The notes: generated by a model not told the origin, from the sequence alone. A stretch of DNA of 64,000 nucleotides from Sipunculus nudus (GCA_026874595.1 CM049307.1:7399579-7463578); one strand, 5' to 3'; positions 14,301-27,247 are shown, counted from the stretch's first letter. Made by a program: numbers and translations.

Positions 14301-17300
14301 TAGGCAGTCCTGAAGTGTGAAAATAGGTTTTTAATAAAAAATTGAGGTTTTTCCTTTTTTTTCTCAAAGGAACGAAGTTGCAAAGACCCAGTTTTCGGCT
14401 TGGTAGGAGATCTTGGGGACATCTAACATAATGCCGAATTTTGGATTCCTAGGTCTTACGGTTTCAAAACGTGCCACATCTACGGACGGACGGATGGACG
14501 GACGGAAGCACGGACGACGGACAATGGACCACGACTATAGCTCAGATGACTTATTGTCAGCTGAGCTAATAAAACTCTCCAAGATAAATGGACATGCCAA
14601 ATTTCAGACCAATACATTGGACCACTCCTCAGATATGAGACATTTTCACCTAATGCAAACACACAGATGGCCACCATATGTAAATGATTGCAGTTGGCGC
14701 AACCAGCACTGATTATGAGATGGAGGCATCCAAGATCTATGGACATGCACAATTTCAGGCCAATACGTCAAATCACTTCTGAGAATAGGGCATTAATTTA
14801 TTCCATGAAAACGGGAAGGTAGGTGGCGCAACCTGTCTTGTCTACAAGAAAACTCTCTAAGAAGGATTTACAAGCAAAATATCAGACCCATACATTGAAC
14901 GACTCCTGAGATATGAGCAATTTTCAGAGAGAAAGAGAGCCTGATCCAGATCACCTAGATACAGCTGGCCAGGAGTGTAGATATTACATAACACCCTGCC
15001 TAGCTGAGAGCTGGCTGGAGTACACTGCATACCAATTGCTTGATGTAAACAATACTAGACATGGTGTTTGAAAACTTGAATAAAATCTCAAGTTTTTGAT
15101 TAATTGGTTTCAGATTTCAGATCTTAACAGCTGATATGCCTATGTGAAAATGCTGAGAAAATTTAAACCACAGCATTTTTACAGGAAAAAAACGTGCCAT
15201 GGTCAAATTCGGGCTAAATTTAAGGTACTGATTTTATATTTATGTGAATAACTTATAAAATTTATAATATTCAGATATAATTTTCAGCATACAATTGAAT
15301 CTTGATTAAATGAAGTTATATCCCTGAAAAAAAGTCTCTAGCTTCAGAAATTCTTATGTTAAGCGAGTAAATATATTTCCTGATTTTTTACAATGTGCAT
15401 TATGTTCAGGCCAATAACTTCAACAAATTATGCAATACTGACCATATGTACATAGTAAATGTATGGAAGAATATGCATACTCAATATGATCAAAAACAGG
15501 TTTTGATATTAGGCAGTCTTGAAGTGTAACAATGCGTTTTTAATGGAAAATGGAGGTTTTTTTAAACTTGAAGGAACAAAGTCCTAGTGACCCAATTTTT
15601 GGTATTGTAGGAGATTTTGGGGAAATCATACTGTATGCACAATTTTGGATTCGTAGGTTCAATTGTTTTAAAACATGCCCAGTTAAGGGACAGCTGGCCG
15701 GCTGGATGACAGACAAAGGACCATGACTACAGCTCAGATGACTTATGGTCAGCTGAACTAAAAACTTGGCGGTGGAGACGGCAGAAACGGGTTAAAAACA
15801 TAATAGCTGCAAAACTTTGGTTTGGCAGATATAATTACCATTTAAATGCAGAATTCTAAAAATTGTTTAGGATAAAAATTACCAATCATATTTTTTTCTG
15901 TAAAATGTTCATAGTTGAGAATTAGACACATGAACCAGTTTAATCTTACACCCAAACCACACAGAGCCACTAACCTAGTTTTACCTCATTATTACAAATT
16001 AGATATTTACACTGCAGCAATTTAAATACATACAGGAACTGAGAACGTGTCATCTATCTGGAACTCAGCTGGCTCAGACTGGACACATTTCATGCGTGTT
16101 GACAGCAGGTTCAGAAACATTTTCAGCAAATCCAAGTTTTCTCCCGTCACATTTGATACTTGAAATATTGGACACATCCTAAAAAGTTAAAGATAATATG
16201 TCAGTAACAGCAGTTTTTACAAAATGAAAGGAGACCAATTACTACAGTCAAGAACAGAAATGACATCTAACAAAGTATCTAATGTGACACGAGCCATAAC
16301 AAGTTCTAGTTTACAACATTTCCTACTTATTCTACCTCCTATGTAAATATACTGATTTTAGAAAATTAAATCACTTCAACTTTGTTATCTAAGGCTATCA
16401 ATCCTAATCCAATCCAGGCCCTGCAGCAGCCCAAGGTAAGTTTGAGAGATTTATTGAATTACAAGAAATGGAGTCTTCAGATAACTAGGAAAACATCACA
16501 GGTAATATGTACGAATAATTTTCACATAAACTCGAGGGTTGTTTGATTTAGGTCATCCTTTGGTAAAGTCAATAGCCATGTTAGAAACTTTGGTAGCTCA
16601 TTAAATCACAACTGTCATGATGAAATTTAAACCTGATGTTACTGACACACACTGATCTGATGTTTAAAGTAATTTCATACCTCTCTGAAGTAAAGTTAGT
16701 TGCTGAGCAAACAACATCGTCAATATTCTGAACCAGAACAGGAATCTTTCTACATCCTGGAGATTTCAGGATGCGCTGTAACATTTTCAGAGTCTCCTGT
16801 AGGACGTTAGGTGGACACATGTCAATTTTTGTAACCACAACAAACACTGGAACATTCAGAGCCAGGGCCAGCCCCAAGTGTTCTTTTGTCATACCAATTA
16901 TACCAGCATTAGCCCCAATCTGAAACAAAATATAAAAAAAGTGTTGGAGGTTATATGGTAAACAGGCCTAAAAACGTAGTAATGTGTATGACAAAGAATT
17001 TTTTGATAACTTTTTTATTAGCTCAGCTGACTGAAAGTCAACTGAGGTATAGGTATGGAGCTTTGTCCGTAGTTGGTCCACAGGGCACAAATCAAAAGTG
17101 CTCACCCTAAAAACTGTAAATAAATATCCATGGAGGTCAATGAAAAACCTCCTTGGAAACCTGAAATTAGGTCACTGCGACCTATATCCTCCTATGGGGC
17201 TTATAAGTACCCTCAAGAATAATAGAACAATTTGATACAAAATATCAAGTAACTTGATAATTATTGCATGGACTGTCATGAATCTTGCCTTGAATATTGA

Positions 17301-20300
17301 CCATGGCTAATTTTGTCAGTTCCCCAAAAAACTGGTGGCACCACCTGTATTTTTTGTTATCTTTACAAATATTTTGCTAATTCTTTAACTATAAAATGAC
17401 AGCAATCATCACAGTTTCTCAGCTGAAGTTTCATATAGTGTCTGGAAACTGGGTGTATTTATTGATCATAAGTGGATACCCTATAGTTTTCACCCTGTCT
17501 GTCTGTCCATACGTCCATACACACTAATTTGTTTCCAGATGATAACTCCAGATGGGTTTACATATGGATTTCAAACTTGACTTATGTATGGCCCACCGCT
17601 AAAGCAAGAACCCTTATGATTATTACCTTTTCATGACAAACCTTCCAATTTCCAGATATTGCTCACCTGCCAAAAGTGGAAATTCTATTTGATTTTGGGG
17701 TCATAGATCAAGGTCGCAGGGCCCATCCATTCACAAATTAGTTTATGAACGATAACTCTGGTTTGGATAGACAGATTGGCTTCAAACTTGATTTATTAAT
17801 GACCAACCATTTGAGTCAGAAACATTTTGGGGTCCTGAAGTCAGAGGTCAAGGTCACAGGAGCCACAACTTTAAAAAGACTGTGCATGCACTGTAAATCA
17901 AATTTTTTCCCACATTTTTCATCTTTCACACATGGCTTACCTGCCTAAAGTATAAGAAATTTCTAGATTTTGAGGTTACATGGTTAGAGGTCAGGGTACT
18001 GACTTTTATAATAGATGATCAAAATGCTGTAAGCTGAAGGATGGTAAGTTCTCATAATTTTGGGCACAGGACCCACATTTTGAAAAAGTGCTAAAAAATA
18101 TCCTTATAGACAAAATCAGCTAAGCATAAAGACCCATGGGTCCCTAGTTATAAAATTTAGCCTTCTTTTTTTGTATGCTCTTTACAGAAAAGTCAAGGTA
18201 TAATAACTACAGGTGTGACCATGACCTGTACTAAAGATCACTTATCCCTTACTAAATCAAATAATGCTTGGCTGTACTTAAGCAAAGCTCTATAAAAAAT
18301 ATTAATATGTCCTCAACAGCAGAATGGTACCAAATAAATAAAACTGTCTTACCCTTAAAAATCATTAACAATATATATACAAACAATTATATTACTCTAT
18401 GTATGATGAAAATGTAATAAAATCTGGAAAGGCACAGAGGGCTATACCTTTGATGATTAAAACTGCATCTAATGTTTATATAATGTAAACATTTCACTGA
18501 TCACATTCTCATCTTGGTGCCTTTGAATACATCCCTTCACACAGATATCTGATCAGTAATACACTTACCATCAGCATTCACACAGATGTCTGATCAGTAA
18601 TACACTTACCATCAGCATTCACACAGATGTCTGATCAGTAATACACTTACCATCAGCAGTCACACAGATATCTGATCAGTAATACACTTACCATCAGCAT
18701 TCACACAGATATCTGATCAGTAATACACTTACCATCAGCATTCACACAGATATCTAATCAGTAATACACTTACCATCAGCATTCACACAGATATCTGATC
18801 AGTAATACACTTACCATCAGCATTCACACAGATGTCTGATCAGTAATACCCTTACCATCAGCAGCCACACAGGTATCTGATCAGTAATACACTTACCATC
18901 AGCATTCACACAGATATCTGATCAGTAATACACTTACCATCAGCATGGCAAAGTCAGGTGCGTGTCCAGTCATACCAAACACTGTCGTCTTCAAGTATTT
19001 CTCATGACCAGCCAGATCAATGAAGGTTATCACCTGTGAAGACACAATACTTTTTACCATTGCCTGGTGTTAATTCAGTTGAAAAGGAACAAACAACTTT
19101 GTGGGAGATATTAATGCCAGAAAATTGCTTATGCCATCATTTAAAGATGATTTTCTTTTAGGGCAGAGTGTATGATATCAGCTGCCATATACATGGACAT
19201 CTAAAATATAGTCACTAGATTAATGTTATATGAAGTATATATGGTAAAAAATGATAATCCCAAGTGTGAAAGATGGCTTGATCAGCAGGTTAGGTATTAC
19301 TATTAATTAGATTTACCATGATTTTGTAATATATTTCACTGATTTAGAGAAATGCTCATTTTAAATACAGATGTGTTATCATCCTTAAATAAAAATTATT
19401 CCATTATTATTAAACTTAAAATATGTCAAAATAACTTTACTAGGTTCCAAGTCTCTAATATTTTTGACCAATCAAAACCTATAGATTCTGCAATTTATCT
19501 GAGAAAAAGAGATATTGATTCCCCTCATAGTTATACAGTATACATGTGTTCTATCAGTCTGGCTACATACCTTGCTCGACTGTTCACAGATTTTTGTCCA
19601 GTCCAGACTTCCATGGTCAGCTTTGTTGACCACTCCCCCATGACTGTCAAATCCAAGGATATCATTCCCTACGCTGCTGGTTCGTCCCGATTCTACCTCG
19701 TGTTTGTGACGGAACAGTTTTTGACGAGCAAACCCTCTACCATTGTCAAGTTCTCCGTGGGTTAGCACTCCTAACAATGTGCTCTTACCGGCATCTACAT
19801 TTCCTACAACTGCAACTCTGGAATGAAAATAACAGCTTTTATTTAATCTGGATTATCTTAACCAAATCAAGAAATGACAAAGTAAGTCTCCATGTGGGTC
19901 AATCTTGGCCTATCGTATGATGTATTTCATGTTTGAATAAAATGGAATAAATCAGTTAATCAAAGAATTAATACTCATATACATGTAATATAGGTAAAGG
20001 AACATGAAAAACATCCTTACTTTGTTATATTTCACATTCACTGGTAATACAACACAGAATAATGATTGTTACAAAACAGTTACAACAATGTTATTCAAAA
20101 TAAAACTTTTAATTTTCAATGGTTTTCATGCATTCACAGCAGTGATGTGGCCGCTGAATCCGTGTTACATTCTGTTTTCTGGTTTTATAAAACAGAGCCT
20201 AAGATTGTGGGTTTAAAAGTTCTCCCAGGTCTCCTAAAGGTACTTGTGCTGCAGGCAGAGCAACCAGTTAATATGGTGACACTATGTGACCTGACTCACC

Positions 20301-23300
20301 TGACATGGATGCCATGCATCTATTATGTGGCCCAGGAAGTTATGCAAGACAGCACCTCTACACTGTCTTATAATAGATCCATCATGTTTATCAGATTTGG
20401 ATTGTGGTAGTTTTATAATCATAAGACCAGAAAACAGAATCAAATTGGGCCTCTCTTGGGTGTAATACAGCTATATAATACCAACCTGACTTCCATGAAG
20501 TCCAGTTCATCTGCTCGTTTACGTATCAAGTATTCCGCTATACCGCCTCCCTCCACCTGTCGCGTTCGTAGGTGGACACACTCTGCGTTGACACTTTCTG
20601 CCATGCTCTGCAGAGTTGCCACTGATGCCTGGAGGTCAGCCTCATCAAGACCTGGGGAGTCTCCCTCTGAAATAACATATACACAAGTGTGTCAAGCAGC
20701 AAAATTATTTACTCAGTTACAGCACTTTTTTAGCAAATAGAAATTCATCTATTCCTATTTGTAACTCAACAGAAATTTTTGCTTACTTGTAATATAACCT
20801 TAATTCAAAACTATCTTATCTGTGAACACTGCAACAACATCCTGATATAAGCAACACATGTAAGTGCAGTTGTTGGAATATTGGCTATAAGCAAAACAGA
20901 TTTCTTTGATTCTTGGTTGATTACCTCATATTTAATCTTGTTTGATTACCTCATATCAAAATATCAAAGAAAGAAACATTTTCTAAGTGACTGACAAATA
21001 AATTAATTTGTCTAATATCCATACTGCAGTAGCAATATTACAGGCATGTTCTGATCTCATCAGGCATTGGGTTGTTGTATATTTTGTAAGAAGACCCAAA
21101 AAGACTCTTTGTATGATAACCACAGGCAGTCTCTCAAGGAGGTGCCCAAAGTGATCTGTTGCACTGCAAACCAGTCCTGACTGGCTTAGGTTTGTCCTAG
21201 TATATTTTTACTGCTAAGCAGAATCCCAGAAAATATTAAAAAATTCAAATGGTAAAATCAAATCTAGAAAATGTGAAGATTTACCAAACTCTGATGAAAA
21301 GTGATGACCTTGTCTTATATTCATTCTACCAACAAAAAGCTGAACTACATGGGGGCAACATACACTCCAAAAATTTGCAATATGTGAAATGACTGTGAAT
21401 CAAATAAAATTTTAGCTGAAGTCAAGAGGAACTGTGGGTCACTATAATAAACATAATGACTTCACAAAGGTTCACATAGATAACAATGGTATTTATTCAT
21501 GCTCCTAGACTTAAGCCAAAATAATGTTATCAAAACAGATTCACAGACCCCTGGACAATAAACAAAGTCTTACTAAATTTACTTAATAAACCTGGTACTG
21601 CTACTGACAATTATTCATTTGCATTTTGTTATTTATTTATATTTTAGAACTACAATATTTGTGTTTTTTTTAGAAAACAAGTTAAAGGCAGTATATATAA
21701 ATCATTTTTATTGTGCATATATTTTCCAAGATTAAATTCTTCTTTGTCTGGTATTCTGAACTGTCTGATGATATAGAAGTTTTTGTTTTTGTTTCTCTTT
21801 TACAAATATTATCTATAAAAAAATAACCAAGTTTGGTTTGTACTTCAAAGTCATGAATAATATGTGTAGAGTGGACTACCTCTTCACATTTAAATATAGT
21901 AACATAACCTCCCACACCCGCCTGTCATGAATATAGCATGTCAATCAATACTACTAAAGCTGGGGCTATACAGACTTGTACCTTGCAGCTGATCAACTGC
22001 CATGGCCCATCAGCTGCACAGCTGTTAATTACTACTATTGACATGCATGTGCACCAATGGTAAGCCATCCTGTATGTGATAATAACTTGTGGGAACTTCA
22101 GTAATTTTGTATCCTCTCTTTTTGCTGGCAAGCTCACTGCCAACAAGGAGCTCCATTCTTTGTCTGTAGTCATCTGGGATTTCAATTCTTAATGTAAACA
22201 TTCCCTGGTCTTAAATCACTTTATTATGGCAACACTGTGGTCGTAGCCATTAAATACTATACAATTACTTATCCAGATGGTAAAACTACCATGGGCATGT
22301 GTTCTTGTTATCAATCAAACACTATAATACCCTGATAATTGGCTAGGATAGAAAAAAAAAAGCTGACTCTCAATGGCCAAGGACTACAGAGCATTTCATA
22401 TGTTCTGAATGATTTAATAAGCTCTATTCAAACACATAAAATGCAACTACATTTAGCTTGGTGAGATGGATGTGTCATTAACAGTCATTTATATTGCAAG
22501 CCATGATTACATAGTTCATACTGTGATGAAAATGTATCTACCAGTCTGACACTTCATATTCCATCTGTTTCATTGAAAACCATTTCTAATAATTGTGGAA
22601 CAATGAGCATGGGTGCATAAATACAGCATAATACACCTATTGTATGTCTAGTGACCTCTGACCTCATTAAATATGCATGAATTTTGCCAAGAATTTAATT
22701 CTGGGGAGAAACTCCATTGATTAATATTTACAAAGAGTTTCATGAAAATCCATCAAATTTTTGGTAAGTCATGACACCACCCAAGTCTGGTGATCTTTGA
22801 CCTCATTAATTATACATGAATTTTGCCAGAAATCAAAGTTTGGCAAGAAAATAGTAAGCATTTTTGTTAAGTATCATCACGATCCATCATATTCCTGGCA
22901 AGTCATCAAGATGACACTAAAAGTTAACAGACAGACAGACAGACAGTTAGTATATCATAATATACTCTGTCATAGATAGGTGTACAATAAGCTTGGAGCC
23001 ACATGCAAAATAGTAAAGTATGAAAATGGAAGGTATTCAGGACTAAAATGACAAAAACTTATTTTTTTTGCATCAGAAATCTATAATTTTCATAGAAACA
23101 TGACATGTTCATCTGAGAGGTCTGCTCATGTGGGCTATATTGTTTTTATTTTTAAAATATAATGGATAACCTTCCAAATATAATTCAAAACCTTAACATG
23201 TTTTTGCTGACAAATGTACAGGACTTGTTAACCGGGATTTCCCCATGTCATCTCTGTACTGCAGGCAGGTGGGACTTTGGGTTAAATGACATTGATAAAA

Positions 23301-26300
23301 TGTCAATCAATGGATGTTTGGGTCAGGTGTCACAGGTGTCAATAGAATTAGTTTATACATCATTCAAAGAGGCTCTCTCACATGAGAATTAACTGAATGC
23401 CTTGCTCTTTTATCACACACCACCATTTATGTGTACCAGTACAATTGATTACGGGTGCTTTCACCACACACTGACAGGGGTATCCCAGAATTTGCTCTTC
23501 TTCAAATGCGAGAAATGCATTTTAACTGATATGCTGACACAGCGATAGGAAATGGAAAATGCTTTGCAGCGAGTCCAAATTGCCATGTAATATCACTTAT
23601 TCTATTTCTTTGCTAAAAGGTGGTCTTAATAGACAGGTGGTCTTTCAGGCAGGTTCCACTATAGTGATTGACAAAGCACTGGTTGCCATATCTAATGATA
23701 TCTTGCAGCACTGAAGAATGCTTGAAAAAAACATCACTGTGATCCAGATTTATACCAAAATTTAAAGGAATGCTCTTCAGGAGATAACCGCTCTCCATAT
23801 TTTCACCAAAATCTTTTCATAACTTTTTCACTAAAGTTTTAAACATATAAACCACCCAAAGAAGACAAATAATATGTCATGGGGAAGATGTAATTATATA
23901 CAACACAAAATGTTTAAAATATGGAAACGAAAAATGGTTCCCAATGGTAAAATCATTTGTAAAAATTTACAGTTTTATCTCTTGTCCCAATTCTTACCTC
24001 CTGTCCCAATCTCATATATTGTTTCTCCATCCTGTAACCTTTCATTTAATCTTGCCAAAAGCTGGTCATACTCCTCATGTGATGGACTGATTAGGACATT
24101 CTGAAAAAATAAACACAAATTTCATCATTAATCATTTAAATAATATAAATATTATGTGCAAACTATGTAACAAACCATTTCATCTTGTACCAAATACTGC
24201 AACCAGAATTTATAGGCAAGTGTATGTTCACATTTTTAAATAGTCTGCTATTTCCTGCAATCAGAAGTTCAGAGCTTCAGAAGGTACTTAAGAAAGATGT
24301 TGGATCATTATTTAGCTATTGTCATTCAATTGCAGACATGGGGTCTATTACAGTTGTTCTATTCCTATTACTATTACTATTACTTTCAATTTCTGATATT
24401 ACTATTAATATTACTATTACTATTACAACATTTAATCTTCTATTACTATTACTATTACTATTACTTGGATATCTATTACTATTACTTAAACTGATGGGAG
24501 GATTCTAGACCTTGCGCAGCCATGAGTGCTATAAACTAGCACTATAATCACGTTTAAATAATATTAAAAGCAACTATATCATCCAGTTACCTACACAATT
24601 TTCTTATACTGTGTCTGTCATTTACAAGAAGCCTAATGATACTTGAGATCTTAATTATTTCAGCTTCTTTAATTCTGTTTTTTTTTAATATTTTGAAACC
24701 TCAATGATCGTTATTGGGATGTTTCAAGTCGAAATTAAAAGATAATTGTATGAACTCTTGAATACATGTAATTAAAAAGCAACCGATTGTAAAGGCCCTG
24801 GCATATGTAAAATATTGATTTATAATTATATATGCATACTTGTATATTTTATATTGTTTTCATATACATTTCACAAATTTATTTTATAGTACCTACTTCC
24901 GTTTAGATATAATCTTCGTTCTCATAGCCAATAGATAGAGATTTTCAGTGTAACTAAAAATTATCTCGAGAGGAATTATTCATGATTATTGCATAATATT
25001 ATTTAGTATCAAAGCTGACAATTCAGTCCTTTATGTATTTATCAGAAGAGGAATTTATGTAGGGCTGTGTCCTGTTTCCCAATCCTTATAAATATATCCA
25101 ATAAAAATACTGTTTACGTCAAGGTTCTGGACAGAACCAAACTGGAGACTAAAGTACCCGATCTTCTCGGGTGTATATGTTCATTTGGATGTGATGCCAT
25201 TTTTTATTCTATCACATAGTACATCTTGAGAGTGAACAGAGAGGTGGTAAACTTTTCAATAATGGTAGCATGCATGGCGTTTATTCTTCAGGCATGCCCT
25301 TCTTCATTGCAGGAAAACAAGCATAGGATAATTAAGGAATATGGAGAGTGATTTAAACTGACATCAATTTTACAATACAAATAAAATATTATTTAAATCA
25401 CTTTCTTAATAAATTTGGTATTAAACAATGGAAAATATGGTTCATTTAATTTTCAAAATATAAATTAACATAATTTTAGATACTGAATGAAGGTCTGCAA
25501 AATTGGTACTATAAATTAATAGACAAGTATTAAAAGAATCGTTTTAAAAGAATATGTGTATAAATTAACTAGATAATACAGTTGCCTGCAGTATGAATTT
25601 ATCCAAGTGATTGTAGTACTGGTATAAGTTTATAGCATTGTAGGCTTCAATACATTATGGGTAGTGAAACCACCATAAGCTTATCATCTGGTTCCATATT
25701 ATATTTTTTCTTGAATGTGAGTTATTGCAATCTGTATGATTAAAATGCAAACTGGCTTGTGAAAACAAATCTAGGTACATTTCATAATATGCATATGGAT
25801 TGATGGATGTGAGATAAGATGTACATGTCACAATAATAATACACTATTTACTAGTATCTGTCTCTTAACATCAAACATGCATCTGTTTATCCATGGTTTA
25901 CTAATCATAGGTCAGATTTTGCAAGGTAACTTATTGGCTGTTACCTACTCTTTCCAGTACTCTTATGTAATTAGCACCAGTGGTCACTAGCAATGTGGCA
26001 GCTGGCCCATGCTTAATTTTGCCTCAACAATAGGCACATCCTGGGCAATTACTGGACATGAACTGAGTCTGTTCAGCATTATTTGCTGATATGCTTCATG
26101 ATCAAGGGGCTCACAGGAAGTAATAGAAAGTAATATGTATTACTCTATTACTTTGCCATCAGTTTCTATTACTATTACTATTACAGCTAAAATTTTTGAG
26201 TCTATTACTATTACTATTACATGAAAAAAGCTGTAATAGTCTATTACTATTACTTATTACTATTACCCCATGTCTGTTCAATTGCATACATTTCTGTAAA

Positions 26301-26632
26301 AATTGAACATTTAAAAGGTTTAAGTTCTTGTCATGAAGGTACAATATTCTATTTTTACAAATATCAAAATTATACCAGATATTTTATGTATTTTAAAAGC
26401 AACTGATTTATAAAAATAGTTCAGCACATAAATAAATCAAACAGCTGGCAAAAATTGAATTCATTTTAATTTATTCAAATATTATGTTGGTTGCGGTTTT
26501 GTTTGAAGTTACCTTTGACAGCAAGTTGCCCATTTCAACGTCTCCATTCTGCACTGTGTCTTCTGGTGCAAACAGGCTGCTTGGACCCTCTTGTGGATCC
26601 TCAACAGGACTTCCATCAGTCAGCGAACTCAT
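7958..26632 (-). CDS. GTPBP1: GTPBP1-family GTP-binding protein, complete ten-exon gene
   Basis: Ten exons join in phase to 1842 nt, or 613 residues; vertebrate GTPBP1 is somewhat longer (about 670). The product is a translational GTPase related to eEF1A. The family is linked to aminoacyl-tRNA delivery, stalled-ribosome handling and exosome-coupled mRNA turnover in the cytoplasm. G motifs are complete: GNVDAGKST (140-148), GRTSSVG in the switch region (179-185), DLAGHEKY (223-230), TKID (279-282) and VSNVTGE (336-342). Beta-barrel domains follow ([11 protein letters not shown] from 378; HHPTTIS and GSIRQTA near 471-493). The tail is basic and low-complexity ([11 protein letters not shown]). 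The start is the ATG at 26630-26632, with an in-frame TAA at 26654-26656 upstream. Long identical blocks such as [15 protein letters not shown] favour GTPBP1 over GTPBP2. All introns are GT-AG; intron 3 has an unusual GTTGGT donor. No frameshift or missing key residue was seen. Confidence 0.96.
8903..9038 (-). CDS. GTPBP1: GTPBP1 exon 9 (residues 439-484, domain III start)
   Basis: [16 protein letters not shown], then [20 protein letters not shown]. Acceptor is TTCTTGCAG|ATA and donor ATGG|GTAAGA. One base carries over into Val484. This exon is too short and split to stand out as a free ORF. Confidence 0.95.
9495..11362. mobile_element. Non-autonomous element with inverted ends and a ~180-bp tandem core (intron 8)
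   Basis: The left end has CGGTACGACACAAATGCCCCCGCC-type sequence near 9500 and the right end GGCGGGGGCATA at 11351-11362, forming imperfect inverted ends. From about 10560 to 11275 a unit of about 180 bp recurs four times, each with CATGAAATTTTCTA, AGTAGGTCAACCGGGA and CAGGCCAATATCTGCAGG; related copies occur near 9690. A run of GGACGGACGGAC occurs near 10460. No transposase was seen. Flanks with a tandem core resemble bivalve pearl/Helentron-type non-autonomous elements; that comparison is an inference. Confidence 0.7.
11390..11572 (-). CDS. GTPBP1: GTPBP1 exon 8 (residues 378-438, domain II)
   Basis: Domain II beta-barrel: [42 protein letters not shown] and QTASFALKK. Acceptor is TTTTTGCAG|GGT and donor AAG|GTACAG. 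It has 61 codons, phase 0 on both sides. Confidence 0.97.
12417..15766. mobile_element. Nested repeat block in GTPBP1 intron 7
   Basis: A TTAGCTCAGCTGA-type element lies in minus orientation. Its tail sequence GACCTATGGGTCACGGCGCT starts near 12421 and its head reversed (TCAGCTGAGCTAATAAA) ends near 14573. A second reversed head, TCAGCTGAACTAAAA, ends near 15764. Blocks with AACGTGCCATGGTCAAA recur at about 13765, 13968 and 15190, so a segment of several hundred bases has been duplicated. Blocks with GGACATGCCAAATTTCAG recur near 12170 and 14585. No intact coding region was seen. Confidence 0.6.
16034..16178 (-). CDS. GTPBP1: GTPBP1 exon 7 (residues 329-377)
   Basis: Encodes [20 protein letters not shown], covering the G5-like region, to the end of the G domain and [12 protein letters not shown]. 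Acceptor is CTTTTTAG and donor CCT|GTATGT. It ends in phase 0. Confidence 0.96.
16681..16919 (-). CDS. GTPBP1: GTPBP1 exon 6 (residues 250-329, G4 motif)
   Basis: Starts [16 protein letters not shown], carries the G4 motif TKID at residues 279-282, then [12 protein letters not shown] and SATNFTSE. Acceptor is TTTGTTTCAG|ATT and donor GAGAG|GTATGA. Two bases are left to complete Arg329. Confidence 0.97.
17017..18149 (+). mobile_element. TTAGCTCAGCTGA-type repeat element (intron 5)
   Basis: Begins TTAGCTCAGCTGACTGAAAG at 17017 and ends near ACCCATGGGTCCCTAGTT at 18149. These are the same ends seen reversed at 12417-14572 and as a lone tail at about 410-445. Inside are degenerate short repeats with AGGTCA and GATAACTCCAG/GATAACTCTGG. 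No ORF of note. Confidence 0.65.
18541..18945 (-). repeat. 41-bp tandem repeat duplicating the intron-5 splice donor
   Basis: Ten donor-containing copies with an exact 41-bp spacing. The dinucleotide read as GT on the minus strand occurs at 18567, 18608, 18649, 18690, 18731, 18772, 18813, 18854, 18895 and 18936. Each copy reads ATGCTGATG|GTAAGTG (one copy GTAAGGG), followed by TATTACTGATCAGATATCTG. Only the copy at 18936 adjoins the coding exon. The first copy reached beyond it gives an in-frame TGA after 12 codons. Confidence 0.95.
18938..19033 (-). CDS. GTPBP1: GTPBP1 exon 5 (residues 218-249, G3 motif)
   Basis: Encodes [20 protein letters not shown] to FAMLM in 32 codons, phase 0 at both ends. 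The donor ATG|GTAAGTG at 18936-18937 is the outermost of ten near-identical copies, because the adjoining 41-bp tandem repeat includes the last nine exon bases and the donor. Confidence 0.96.
19571..19817 (-). CDS. GTPBP1: GTPBP1 exon 4 (residues 135-217, P-loop and switch I)
   Basis: Carries P-loop GNVDAGKST, then [13 protein letters not shown], and the switch-I-like [15 protein letters not shown]. Acceptor is CATTCCAG and donor AAG|GTATGT. It ends in phase 0 after [10 protein letters not shown]. Confidence 0.97.
20486..20666 (-). CDS. GTPBP1: GTPBP1 exon 3 (residues 75-135)
   Basis: Helical segment before the G domain, including [15 protein letters not shown] and [17 protein letters not shown]. 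Acceptor is TTTCAG|AGGGAG and donor CAG|GTTGGT. The T at donor +3 is non-consensus, making this the weakest donor of the gene, but both flanking reading frames require it. Confidence 0.94.
23998..24100 (-). CDS. GTPBP1: GTPBP1 exon 2 (residues 41-75)
   Basis: Begins at acceptor TTTTTTCAG with [15 protein letters not shown] and includes [10 protein letters not shown]. This matches the family's conserved pre-G-domain segment (LVSP...EYD...GETIY.IG.G). The donor is GGAG|GTAAGAA, leaving one base for the next codon. Confidence 0.93.
24345..26275. repeat. Two hexanucleotide (TTACTA)n arrays in GTPBP1 intron 1
   Basis: Imperfect TTACTA arrays lie at about 24360-24487 and 26165-26265. Each is bordered on the outside by a copy of CAGACATGGGGT with nearby CAATTG, in opposite orientations (about 24328-24348 and 26258-26288). 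The ~1.7 kb between holds no recognised gene. Leu/Tyr-rich ORFs over the arrays are translation artefacts. Confidence 0.7.
26513..26632 (-). CDS. GTPBP1: GTPBP1 exon 1 (residues 1-40)
   Basis: Encodes an acidic, variable N-terminus starting [16 protein letters not shown] and ending GNLLSK. It ends in phase 0 at donor AAG|GTAACT. The ORF is closed upstream by an in-frame TAA at 26654-26656, which supports this start. Confidence 0.9.
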
Positions 26633-27247
26633 GGTTGCTCTCCTGTTATTCCTTTAAACCTATTTCTTTTTGGAAAGCCTGGCAAGTCACAATTTCAATT
26701 GCTTGGAATACACTCACACTTTCTTGACTTACCTTTAACAACTTAAGTTGATTCTTCTATGTTAAAGCTTTTGATTAAATAAATCCTATGTGAAATATTC
26801 TTGACAGTGTTCTCACAATATTTTGAAAATATGAATGGCTGAAATTTTCATAAATACAATTATAAGCAATGCTGAAGTCTGTATCAAAAGATTCAGTAAT
26901 GTCACGGTCACACTATCAATGACAATATGGTTTAGTCAGTTTGGGGTATATTCTCCAAGTCGCGTGATAGCTCCGTACGGAGATATCATTAGAGTATATG
27001 TAATATCATTTTAACTGACAACTGTGAGAGATACTTTCAAATTTATGTCACAACACAAAATGCATTGTTTCACACTGGTCCTCACTTGTGACAGCTCGAC
27101 AGTGCCACCTGACACTCCAAATTGCATGAACTGCTCCAAAAATGTTCAGAGGTCCATGGGCTTGTATAACAATCAACTGCAAATGCAATAAATCCGCTCA
27201 GGCGACGTGAATCTGACTTTTATATAAGAAGTAAGATATCAAAGTAC

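Noticed and set aside
18541-18945. Possible CRISPR array or coding repeat
   Set aside because: Pure 41-bp tandem units lying in an intron. The donor copies explain their structure.
21925-22185. Minus-strand ORF of 86 codons in GTPBP1 intron 2
   Set aside because: It has no family resemblance, and the flanking GTPBP1 exons join cleanly without it.
24185-24508. Leu- and Tyr-rich ORFs
   Set aside because: They are translations of the TTACTA hexanucleotide array in intron 1.
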